From CAZESH01 sp964514665 (GTDB lineage Bacteria > Bacillota > Bacilli > Paenibacillales > KCTC-25726), in NCBI GenBank assembly GCA_964514665.1, contig CAZESH010000292.1, forward strand, positions 1-5,508: a DNA stretch of 5,508 nucleotides, read 5' to 3'. Below are positions 1 to 4,939 of the stretch, piece after piece. The position numbers were made by a program, and so were the translations under genes. Positions within the stretch are counted from its first letter, which is position 1; the number at the start of each line of letters is the position of its first letter. The notes beneath the pieces are model-generated. The model was given only the letters and a program-made list of their open reading frames with translations, had not been told where the DNA came from and searched no databases.

Positions 1-1
1 C

Positions 2-889
2 CTCCCCCGGGCCGCCGCCACCCCCCACCCGGGTTTGCCCGAGGACGCGCTGCGCATGCTCCGCTGTGTCCGCTTTGCCGCAGAATATGAGCTGGAGGTC
101 GAGCAGGCAACCTGGAACGCCCTGCTTCAATACCGTGAAAGGCTGCAGCACATCGCCATGGAACGGGTTCGCATGGAGCTGGAGAAAATCGTTGAGGGGA
201 GCTTTCCCGGAAGGGGACTTTCGCTGCTGGCGGAAAGCGGTTTATTGCAATACTGCAAATCTGCATTGATCCGCTCCCTTGATCTCCAGTTGCTGGGGCA
301 TGGCTGCAGAGGTCAGCAATTGGTCAGTCGTTTGACGGAGCTGGACAAGGCGGAACAAAAATGGTCGGTGCTGATGATTGCGCTGAAGCTTGATAGCGGA
401 CAAGCTTCAGCCGTGTTTAAGCAGTTGAAATTCCCTGGAAAAAAAGCGGCCGCGGCCGCATCGCTTCTCGATTTTCAGGAATGGCTGCTTGATGCGCTGC
501 GTCAGACGGCGGGGGATTCAAGCGATGCTTTGGCTGTCGTTTGGAAACGGGGTTATGTCCGTTTTTCCCGCGAATTGCTGGACAGCTGGCTGCAAATGGC
601 GAAGCGGCTGGCGGGGGCCATGCCGTTCCCGGTGTCGCTCGGGCCCAAGCTGCAACAGGTTCTTGAGCTTGCGCCCCGCTGGCTTGAGGAGATACCGGTC
701 CATTCGCTTAAGGACCTGGCCGTTTCCGGAGGCGACCTGCTGCAGGCAGGCAAGCGTCAGGGGCCATGGATCGGCGAGGTTCTGCAGCGGCTATACACCG
801 ATGTGGTCATGCTGCACACAGCGAATGAGAAAGCGGCTTTAATGGAACGGGGACAACAATATATAAGCGAGTGTATTGACCATGAATAA
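2..889 (+). CDS. cca: CCA tRNA nucleotidyltransferase, C-terminal part (5' end outside window)
   Basis: The enzyme builds or repairs the 3'-terminal CCA of tRNAs from CTP and ATP without a nucleic-acid template, in the cytoplasm. About 296 residues are visible out of a usual ~400-430, so the catalytic head with its metal-binding DxD lies outside the window. The visible part begins just before the class II motif EDALRMLR, whose E, D and R are known in the family to select the incoming nucleotide. It then continues through the helical RNA-binding region (HIAMERVRMELEKIVEG, codons around 155-205) and the C-terminal tail domain (KWSVLMIALKL onward). The TTG at 35 is in frame but is not a real start: the motif sits mid-protein in all homologues and the frame is open back to base 2. 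Codons before 38 are probably misread (see findings). A five-alanine run is encoded at 446-460. The stop overlaps the birA start, which suggests co-translation. Confidence 0.93.
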   Translation, partial: LPRAAATPHPGLPEDALRMLRCVRFAAEYELEVEQATWNALLQYRERLQHIAMERVRMELEKIVEGSFPGRGLSLLAESGLLQYCKSALIRSLDLQLLGHGCRGQQLVSRLTELDKAEQKWSVLMIALKLDSGQASAVFKQLKFPGKKAAAAASLLDFQEWLLDALRQTAGDSSDALAVVWKRGYVRFSRELLDSWLQMAKRLAGAMPFPVSLGPKLQQVLELAPRWLEEIPVHSLKDLAVSGGDLLQAGKRQGPWIGEVLQRLYTDVVMLHTANEKAALMERGQQYISECIDHE

Positions 890-1865
890 GCAGCTTTTGG
901 ATTTGTTTGAACAGCATTATAACGAGTTTTTGTCGGGCGAGCAATTGAGCGGGCGGTTTCAATGCTCGAGAACGGCAATTTGGAAGCAGATCCAGTCGCT
1001 GAAGAAGAAGGGCTACGTATTCGAAGCGGTTCCTCATGTCGGTTACCGCTTGGTCGGCCGGCCGGACAAGCTTGATGTGGACAAGCTGGAAAAATTGCTT
1101 GCGACCGAAAGATTAGGACGCACAATCCATTATTACGAGCAGCTGGACTCTACGCAAACAACCGCCCATGAGTGGGTGGCAAAAGGTGCGGAAGAAGGTA
1201 CGCTGATTGTTGCCGAAGCGCAGACAAAAGGCCGGGGAAGAATGGGGAGAAGCTGGCATTCTCCTGCAGGAACGGGCATTTGGATGAGCATGATCCTGAA
1301 GCCGGAGATTACGCTGCCATTTGCTTCGCAATTAACGCTGTTGACGGCTGTTGCGCTCTGCAGGGCGATTCGCAAACAGGAGCAAATCCAGATCGGGATC
1401 AAATGGCCGAATGATCTGCTTTTCCAAGGAAAAAAAGTCAGCGGCATTCTGCTTGAATCCAGCAGCGAGGATGAACGAATCCGCTATGTCGTTGCCGGAA
1501 TCGGCATCAGCGCCAACTTCACGGAGCATGAATTCCCCGGGGAACTCAAAGAAAAGGCGACTTCCCTAAGGCAGATCACAGGTCACAGGATCGACCGGGA
1601 ACGTTTGATCGCTGTCTTCCTGCAAGAGTTCGAGCAGCTGTATTCGCTGTATCAGGAGAAGGGCTTCGCCCCCATCCGTTCACTCTGGGAAGCGTTAAGC
1701 ATCACGCTGCAGCAGGAGATCAAGGTGCAAACCGGCAGCGCTTTGATAACCGGTACAGCCGAAGCTATTGATGAAATGGGAGCGCTCGTTGTGCGGGATT
1801 CCTCCGGTCAGAAGTTCAAGCTATACTCCGGCGATGTGGAGTATTCAGTGGTGCGTGGGGAATAA
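882..1865 (+). CDS. birA: Bifunctional biotin-[acetyl-CoA-carboxylase] ligase and biotin operon repressor
   Basis: BirA activates biotin with ATP to biotinyl-5'-AMP and attaches it to the biotin carrier protein of carboxylases; as holo-repressor it shuts off biotin genes. The ATG at 882 gives 327 residues, close to the 325 of Bacillus subtilis BirA. A TTG at 876 would add two residues. Neither has a strong ribosome site, and translation is probably coupled to cca, whose stop it overlaps by 8 bp. Seen in order (numbering from the ATG): an N-terminal winged helix-turn-helix (~1-58, GEQLSGRFQCSRTAIWKQIQ), the linker, the catalytic domain with DSTQTTA (~89-95), the biotin/ATP loop GRGRMGRSW (~117-125), KWPNDLLF with the lysine expected to contact biotinyl-AMP (~174-181), KVSGILLES (~185-193), and a small C-terminal domain (~275-327). 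The usual GIGIN(V)N segment reads GIGISAN, a mild variation. The N-terminal domain supports a repressor role. No biotin operator is visible in this window. Confidence 0.96.
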   Translation: MNKQLLDLFEQHYNEFLSGEQLSGRFQCSRTAIWKQIQSLKKKGYVFEAVPHVGYRLVGRPDKLDVDKLEKLLATERLGRTIHYYEQLDSTQTTAHEWVAKGAEEGTLIVAEAQTKGRGRMGRSWHSPAGTGIWMSMILKPEITLPFASQLTLLTAVALCRAIRKQEQIQIGIKWPNDLLFQGKKVSGILLESSSEDERIRYVVAGIGISANFTEHEFPGELKEKATSLRQITGHRIDRERLIAVFLQEFEQLYSLYQEKGFAPIRSLWEALSITLQQEIKVQTGSALITGTAEAIDEMGALVVRDSSGQKFKLYSGDVEYSVVRGE

Positions 1866-1870
1866 TTATC

Positions 1871-1899
1871 GTGCCAAATTAAACAAAAAGTGCTAAAAT
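1871..1899 (+). promoter_or_regulatory. Possible promoter for the panBCD leader
   Basis: GTGCCA (1871-1876, four of six matches to TTGACA) lies 17 bases before TAAAAT (1894-1899), which carries an upstream TG in the extended -10 position (TGCTAAAAT). Transcription would start near 1906 and produce a leader of about 210 nt before panB. The assignment rests on pattern only; the -35 is weak and the region is AT-rich. Confidence 0.35.
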
Positions 1900-1905
1900 A
1901 AACAA

Positions 1906-2116
1906 AAAGGCGGTATCCTCTTGGAACTGCACTTTGGAAGCACAGTATGTCATACGTATCAAGCTTTTGCGTTTGCTGCATTCTGCTCTGAGCCGACAAG
2001 GACCGAGACAGAAGAATTCATTCGATTTTCATGTGAATTCTGTCCTTTCAGCTCAGGCTGAAAGGATTTTTTATTTGGATACAATAAGAACTATTAAAAG
2101 AAAGACGGTGGCGAAG
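1906..2116 (+). promoter_or_regulatory. Structured panB leader; candidate attenuator or pan-motif RNA
   Basis: This stretch between birA and panB is not coding in a credible way but has several pairings. A small stem at 1926-1946 (ACTG with CAGT, then CTT with AAG) is interrupted by a CA/CA internal loop that leaves one adenine unpaired on each strand. A longer hairpin at 2007-2044 pairs GACAGA with TCTGTC and ATTCAT with GTGAAT around a 3-nt purine bulge. CTGAGC (1988-1993) can pair with GCTCAG (2051-2056), and AAGGAC (1998-2003) with GTCCTT (2042-2047). These pairings would block the terminator that follows. The pan motif, a known RNA family of stem-loops with two conserved bulged As upstream of panB operons, is the obvious candidate, but I cannot confirm a match to its consensus. 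Confidence 0.45.
2044..2076 (+). terminator. Rho-independent terminator in the panB leader
   Basis: CCTTTCAGC (2044-2052) and GCTGAAAGG (2057-2065) form a perfect 9-bp stem with a TCAG loop, followed by ATTTTTTATTT. It may simply end the cca-birA transcript. However, it sits 41 bases before the panB ATG, with only a weak promoter candidate after it (TACAAT at 2080-2085, no clear -35). It is therefore also a good candidate for a conditional terminator controlling panBCD. Confidence 0.85.
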
Positions 2117-2968
2117 ATGAGCAAACCGATAAGCGTGGCCAAGCTGAGAAAGATGAAAAACGAGGGAGAACCGATTGCAATGGTCACCGCATATGATTAT
2201 CCTTCCGCGCTGTTTGCGGAAAAAGCCGGTGCGGACGCGATCCTCGTGGGCGATTCGCTCGGCAACGTCGTGCTCGGATACGATTCGACGATCCCGGTCA
2301 CATTGGAGGATATGCTGCATCATACCAAGGCCGTCACGCGTGCGGTGAAGCGGTCTTTCGTAGTCAGCGACATGCCTTTTTTGACCTATCACGGGAGCAT
2401 GGACCGAACGCTGCAAAACGCCGGACGCCTCATGCAGGAAGGCTTGGCAAAGGCCGTCAAAATGGAAGGCGGAAGGGAAATTGCCGCTTCCGTCAAAGCT
2501 TGCGTCAAAGCAGGCATTCCAGTCATGGGACACCTTGGATTGACACCGCAATCGGTACATCAAATCGGCGGCTATTTTGTACAGGGCAAGACAGCACAGC
2601 AAGCTCAGCAGCTGATGGAGGACGCCAAATATTTGGAGGATGCGGGTGCATTTGCGGTCGTGCTTGAACTGATTCCGCAAGAGCTTGCCGCGAGGATTAC
2701 CTCGCAGCTGTCGATTCCAACCATCGGCATCGGCGGGGGAAACGCTTGCGACGGACAAGTGCTTGTCTTTCATGATTTGCTGCAGTACGGACCTCCGAAT
2801 CAAAAGAGGTTCGTTAAAGCCTTTGCCAATATCGGGGAGCAAATCGAGGCGGGCATAGGCGAGTACGTGAAGGAAGTCAAGAATAGGAGCTTTCCGGGAG
2901 AGCAGCACGCTTTTCATTCGGAGCTGCAAGAAACTTCATCGCTGTACGGACAGCGAACTGGTGAGTGA
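2117..2968 (+). CDS. panB: 3-methyl-2-oxobutanoate hydroxymethyltransferase (ketopantoate hydroxymethyltransferase)
   Basis: PanB transfers a hydroxymethyl group from 5,10-methylenetetrahydrofolate to 2-oxoisovalerate, giving ketopantoate, the first committed step to pantothenate. It is a cytoplasmic TIM-barrel enzyme, decameric in the family. The ATG at 2117 gives 283 residues (B. subtilis PanB has 277) and starts MSKPISVAKLRKMK, the usual N-terminus. GGTGG at 2107-2111 is a plausible ribosome site, and an in-frame GTG at 2108 would overlap it. The open frame extends upstream to 1934, but that part runs through the terminator and is not coding. Seen residues: VTAYDYPSA (~23-31), GDSLGNVVLGY with metal-ligand D46, SDMPF with D85, KMEGG with E117, GHLGLTPQS (~138-146), LELIP with catalytic E184, and CDGQVLVFHDLL (~211-222). 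The loop IGIGAG of most homologues reads IGIGGG. The key residues are present, so the enzyme should be active. panC begins three bases after the stop. Confidence 0.97.
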   Translation: MSKPISVAKLRKMKNEGEPIAMVTAYDYPSALFAEKAGADAILVGDSLGNVVLGYDSTIPVTLEDMLHHTKAVTRAVKRSFVVSDMPFLTYHGSMDRTLQNAGRLMQEGLAKAVKMEGGREIAASVKACVKAGIPVMGHLGLTPQSVHQIGGYFVQGKTAQQAQQLMEDAKYLEDAGAFAVVLELIPQELAARITSQLSIPTIGIGGGNACDGQVLVFHDLLQYGPPNQKRFVKAFANIGEQIEAGIGEYVKEVKNRSFPGEQHAFHSELQETSSLYGQRTGE

Positions 2969-2971
2969 TCG

Positions 2972-3871
2972 ATGATGAAAATCGTGCGTACGATAGAGGA
3001 AATCCGCAATGAGGTTGAACTATACTGCACAAGTGCGGGCGGCCCAATTGCGCTTGTGCCTACCATGGGCTACCTGCATCAAGGGCATGCCAGCTTGATT
3101 GAACGGGCAAGAAACGAGTGTGGATTGGTAATCGTCAGTATTTTCGTCAATCCCTTGCAGTTTGGACCGAATGAAGACTTCGACCGCTATCCGCGGGATG
3201 CGGAAAGGGACGCAGCAGTCGCCGGACAAGCGGGAGCAAACCTGATTTTTATGCCGTCCGTTGAGGAAATTTATCCGCAGTTCCCGGCACAAACAAAAGT
3301 TTCCGTTTCCGGACTCACTTCCAAGCTTTGCGGTGCATCCCGCCCCGGGCATTTTGACGGAGTGGCGACGGTGGTAATGAAATTATTTAATATCATCAAG
3401 CCGGATAAGGCCTATTTTGGATTAAAGGATGCTCAGCAGGTTGCCGTAATCCAGCAAATGGTCAGCGATCTTAATCTGGATGTCAAAATCGTTCCCTGTC
3501 CCACTGTAAGGGAGGCCGACGGATTGGCGATGAGCTCGCGAAATGTATATTTGAGCGAAGAACAGCGCAAGCAGGCGCTTGTCCTGAACGCTGCCTTGAG
3601 CCGCGCGCATGAGCGGATCAGAGAAGGACGCTGGACAATCGACCGTTTGAAAGGGGAAATTTCAGCGATGATTGCGGCCTCCCCGCTTGCTGAAATCGAT
3701 TATGTTGAAATTTTGCAATATCCGGACCTCTCGGAGCCGCCGCAGCAGACTCCCGTTGCAGAGCTTGCCGGCGATACGGTTTTGCTGTTGGCGCTCGCGG
3801 TCAAATTTGGCGGTACACGCTTGATCGATAACCGGATCGTTTTACTTTCGGAGGTGTTTACCCATGTTTAG
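2972..3871 (+). CDS. panC: Pantothenate synthetase (pantoate-beta-alanine ligase)
   Basis: PanC condenses pantoate with beta-alanine using ATP, through a pantoyl-adenylate, to give pantothenate. It belongs to the nucleotidyltransferase superfamily with HIGH and KMSKS-like motifs and acts in the cytoplasm. The protein is 299 residues, slightly longer than the ~283-286 common in the family. Visible are VPTMGYLHQGHASL (~29-42, HIGH-like H36 and H39), IFVNPLQFGPNEDFDRYPR (~57-75), the strongly conserved RPGHFDGVATVV (~124-135), FGLKDAQQ (~149-156), and READGLAMSSRNVYL (~180-194, the KMSKS-like loop). Two tandem ATG codons (2972, 2975) are possible starts. GGTGAG at 2960-2965 lies inside the end of panB with good spacing, so the two genes are probably translationally coupled. 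The 3' end overlaps panD by 8 bp. The C-terminal tail after TRLIDNRI is short and does not look altered. Confidence 0.97.
   Translation: MMKIVRTIEEIRNEVELYCTSAGGPIALVPTMGYLHQGHASLIERARNECGLVIVSIFVNPLQFGPNEDFDRYPRDAERDAAVAGQAGANLIFMPSVEEIYPQFPAQTKVSVSGLTSKLCGASRPGHFDGVATVVMKLFNIIKPDKAYFGLKDAQQVAVIQQMVSDLNLDVKIVPCPTVREADGLAMSSRNVYLSEEQRKQALVLNAALSRAHERIREGRWTIDRLKGEISAMIAASPLAEIDYVEILQYPDLSEPPQQTPVAELAGDTVLLLALAVKFGGTRLIDNRIVLLSEVFTHV
3850..3856 (+). promoter_or_regulatory. Strong ribosome binding site of panD
   Basis: GGAGGTG lies seven bases before the panD ATG at 3864, inside the last codons of panC. It is the best Shine-Dalgarno match in the pan operon and fixes the panD start. Confidence 0.85.
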
Positions 3872-4247
3872 AACGATGATGAAATCCAAACTCCATCGTG
3901 CGACCGTGACGGAAGCGAATTTGAACTATATGGGCAGCGTGACGATCGATGAGGATCTGATGGAGCTTGTTGACATCCTGCCCAATGAGAAAGTGCAAAT
4001 CGTCAACAACAACAACGGAGCCCGCTTGGAAACCTACGCCATACCCGGGGAGCGGGGAAGCGGCGTGATTTGCCTCAACGGTGCTGCGGCAAGACTTGTG
4101 CAGCCCGGTGATCAGGTGATCATCATTTCCTACGCGCTGATGAACAGCGAAGAAATTCGCGGGCATCAGCCTACCGTGGCCATGATGGGCGAAGGAAACA
4201 AAGTGCTTCAGCTGATCAAACAAGAACAGCCGGCCACCATTTTTTAA
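3864..4247 (+). CDS. panD: Aspartate 1-decarboxylase precursor
   Basis: PanD decarboxylates L-aspartate to beta-alanine, the second substrate of PanC, so the operon supplies both halves of pantothenate except for the ketopantoate reductase step. It is a pyruvoyl enzyme made as an inactive proenzyme that cleaves itself. The 127-residue length equals that of B. subtilis PanD. The cleavage site is visible as YMGS, with Gly24-Ser25; Ser25 would become the pyruvoyl group. Other conserved residues seen are K9 and H11 (KSKLHRATVT), Y22, R54 and Y58 (ARLETYAIPG), the GERGSG turn (~62-67) and N72 (ICLNGAAARL). No residue needed for activity appears missing. The start is set by GGAGGTG upstream and overlaps the panC stop by 8 bp. 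No T-tract terminator follows; the first strong hairpin downstream is the palindromic element at 4271. Confidence 0.97.
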   Translation: MFRTMMKSKLHRATVTEANLNYMGSVTIDEDLMELVDILPNEKVQIVNNNNGARLETYAIPGERGSGVICLNGAAARLVQPGDQVIIISYALMNSEEIRGHQPTVAMMGEGNKVLQLIKQEQPATIF

Positions 4248-4260
4248 CCCGACTGAACGA

Positions 4261-4270
4261 CTTTTGATTT
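4261..4270 (+). repeat. 10-bp direct repeat, copy 1 (CTTTTGATTT)
   Basis: CTTTTGATTT abuts the left end of the first palindromic element. The same ten bases recur at 4578-4587, just before the second element. It could be a target-site duplication around 4271-4577, or chance similarity of AT-rich sequence. Confidence 0.5.
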
Positions 4271-4476
4271 AAGTTCGGAGAGGGATTTCTGTTTGGGCTT
4301 TCGATTGCTTCCGGCAAGGATGTGATAAATGTCCAGTCCGAACCTGACAGACCAAGAACCATCGATGCATTTGCATAAAGGGGAGTTCTCCGACTTTCAT
4401 GGTTCCAGGCCTCTCAAGTCCTCCCTTAGGCGACGGAATGCAAACTCACCCCAAACAGAAATCCCCCTCCGGACTT
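4271..4476 (+). repeat. Long palindromic (foldback) element, copy 1
   Basis: The 206-bp element has nested complementary arms. The outer arms 4271-4297 and 4450-4476 match at 25 of 27 positions, plus one G-T wobble. A middle stem pairs TTGC/GCAA and TTCCG/CGGAA (around 4305-4313 with 4433-4443). The inner stem pairs 4351-4362 with 4399-4410, less perfectly than in copy 2. The interior 4363-4398 holds a small hairpin ATGC-ATTT-GCAT (4365-4376) and a weak GGAG/CTCC one. The apparent reading frame across it is not coding-like. Copy 2 is its inverted, diverged relative. I do not know the family; a foldback MITE, an intergenic repeat or a structured RNA are all possible. Confidence 0.85.
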
Positions 4477-4595
4477 CATGTATAAAGATCCTCACCTTTG
4501 TCCTTCAGATAAAATCGAAAATATTCAAAATTTTTGCAGAAAGCTTTAGGATCACTGCTCCGACTGTGTTTTAAGATCTTTTGATTTTTGGGAAT
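4477..4595. other. AT-rich spacer between the two palindromic elements
   Basis: This is about 119 bases of AT-rich sequence separating the inverted copies. No credible gene, RNA gene or clear promoter was seen. It contains the second CTTTTGATTT (4578-4587). On the minus strand it contains AAAGGTGAGG ahead of an ATG that opens a 17-residue frame into copy 1, which is noted only as a weak possibility. Confidence 0.5.
4578..4587 (+). repeat. 10-bp direct repeat, copy 2 (CTTTTGATTT)
   Basis: Exact second copy of the sequence at 4261-4270, eight bases before the start of palindromic element copy 2. Confidence 0.5.
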
Positions 4596-4791
4596 GGAGG
4601 CGAGTGTTCCGATTCGGGTGACTTTGCTTTCCGCAGCATAAGGAAGGGGCTGAAAAACCTAGAACCATGAAAGTCGGAGATCTTCGCTTTTGAGCATATG
4701 CTTCGATGGTTCTTGGTTTTTCAGCCATTTACTGGTCATTTACACTTCTTTGCCGGAAAGCAACGGAACCCGAATCGGAACACTCGCCTCC
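4596..4791 (-). repeat. Long palindromic (foldback) element, copy 2, inverted relative to copy 1
   Basis: This 196-bp element aligns with copy 1 when reverse-complemented. The outer arms 4596-4619 and 4768-4791 are perfectly complementary over 24 bp. The middle arms 4624-4633 and 4754-4763 (TTGCTTTCCG/CGGAAAGCAA) match over 10 bp. The inner arms 4648-4668 and 4706-4726 match at 20 of 21, with a T-T mismatch at 4660/4714. The corresponding pair in copy 1 is also a mismatch. The interior has a palindrome AGCATATGCT (4693-4702) where copy 1 has its small hairpin. The longest identical block shared with copy 1 is 19 nt (4662-4680 against 4387-4405). Strand is given relative to copy 1; the transcribed strand, if any, is unknown. 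Confidence 0.87.
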
Positions 4792-4923
4792 CAGCTGAAG
4801 CAATCCGAAAGTACATCCCCATCATGCAATCAATGGAATCGACATGAATCGGGTATGAAAATCCCCGCCTTAACAAAGAATGAGTTATACCGATCGCATA
4901 TTGGACATTCCGTAACTTTGTAA
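4792..4923. other. Intergenic stretch after the palindromic elements
   Basis: No gene, stable hairpin or clear promoter stands out. TTAACA at 4870-4875 resembles a -35 but has no matching -10 at normal spacing. The promoter of the following TPR gene should lie here or further upstream. Confidence 0.4.
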
Positions 4924-4939
4924 AGGTGGGATGCTGAGC

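Noticed and set aside
446..460. GCG-GCC-GCG-GCC-GCA run, two overlapping NotI-like sites in cca
   Set aside because: It reads in frame as five alanines within an otherwise normal C-terminal domain. No vector or linker sequence surrounds it, so natural codon use is the simplest explanation.
2080..2085. TACAAT as a panB promoter -10 after the terminator
   Set aside because: No acceptable -35 lies 16-18 bases upstream, because that position is occupied by the terminator stem. Kept only as a remote possibility.
1934..2116. N-terminal extension of the panB reading frame
   Set aside because: It would add 61 residues unlike any PanB and would read through the terminator hairpin. The ATG at 2117 gives the normal length and N-terminus.
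1866..2116. T-box riboswitch or BirA operator in the birA-panB gap
   Set aside because: No T-box consensus (AGGGTGGNACCGCG-like) and no biotin operator dyad (TTGTTAAC...GTTAACAA-like) could be found by eye.
2048..2929. 293-codon open frame on the minus strand opposite panB
   Set aside because: It is the shadow of a clearly functional panB in a GC-biased codon context, and the product resembles nothing known.
4329..4574. 81-codon open frame after panD
   Set aside because: It lies across palindromic copy 1 and its spacer, has no ribosome site, and its composition is not protein-like.
4271..4791. CRISPR array
   Set aside because: There are only two copies, they are inverted, ~200 bp long and internally palindromic. 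No short direct repeats with regular spacers exist.
4690..4923. 77-codon open frame before the TPR gene
   Set aside because: It begins inside the palindrome of copy 2 and simply reads its right arm and the flank. There is no Shine-Dalgarno and no recognisable protein.
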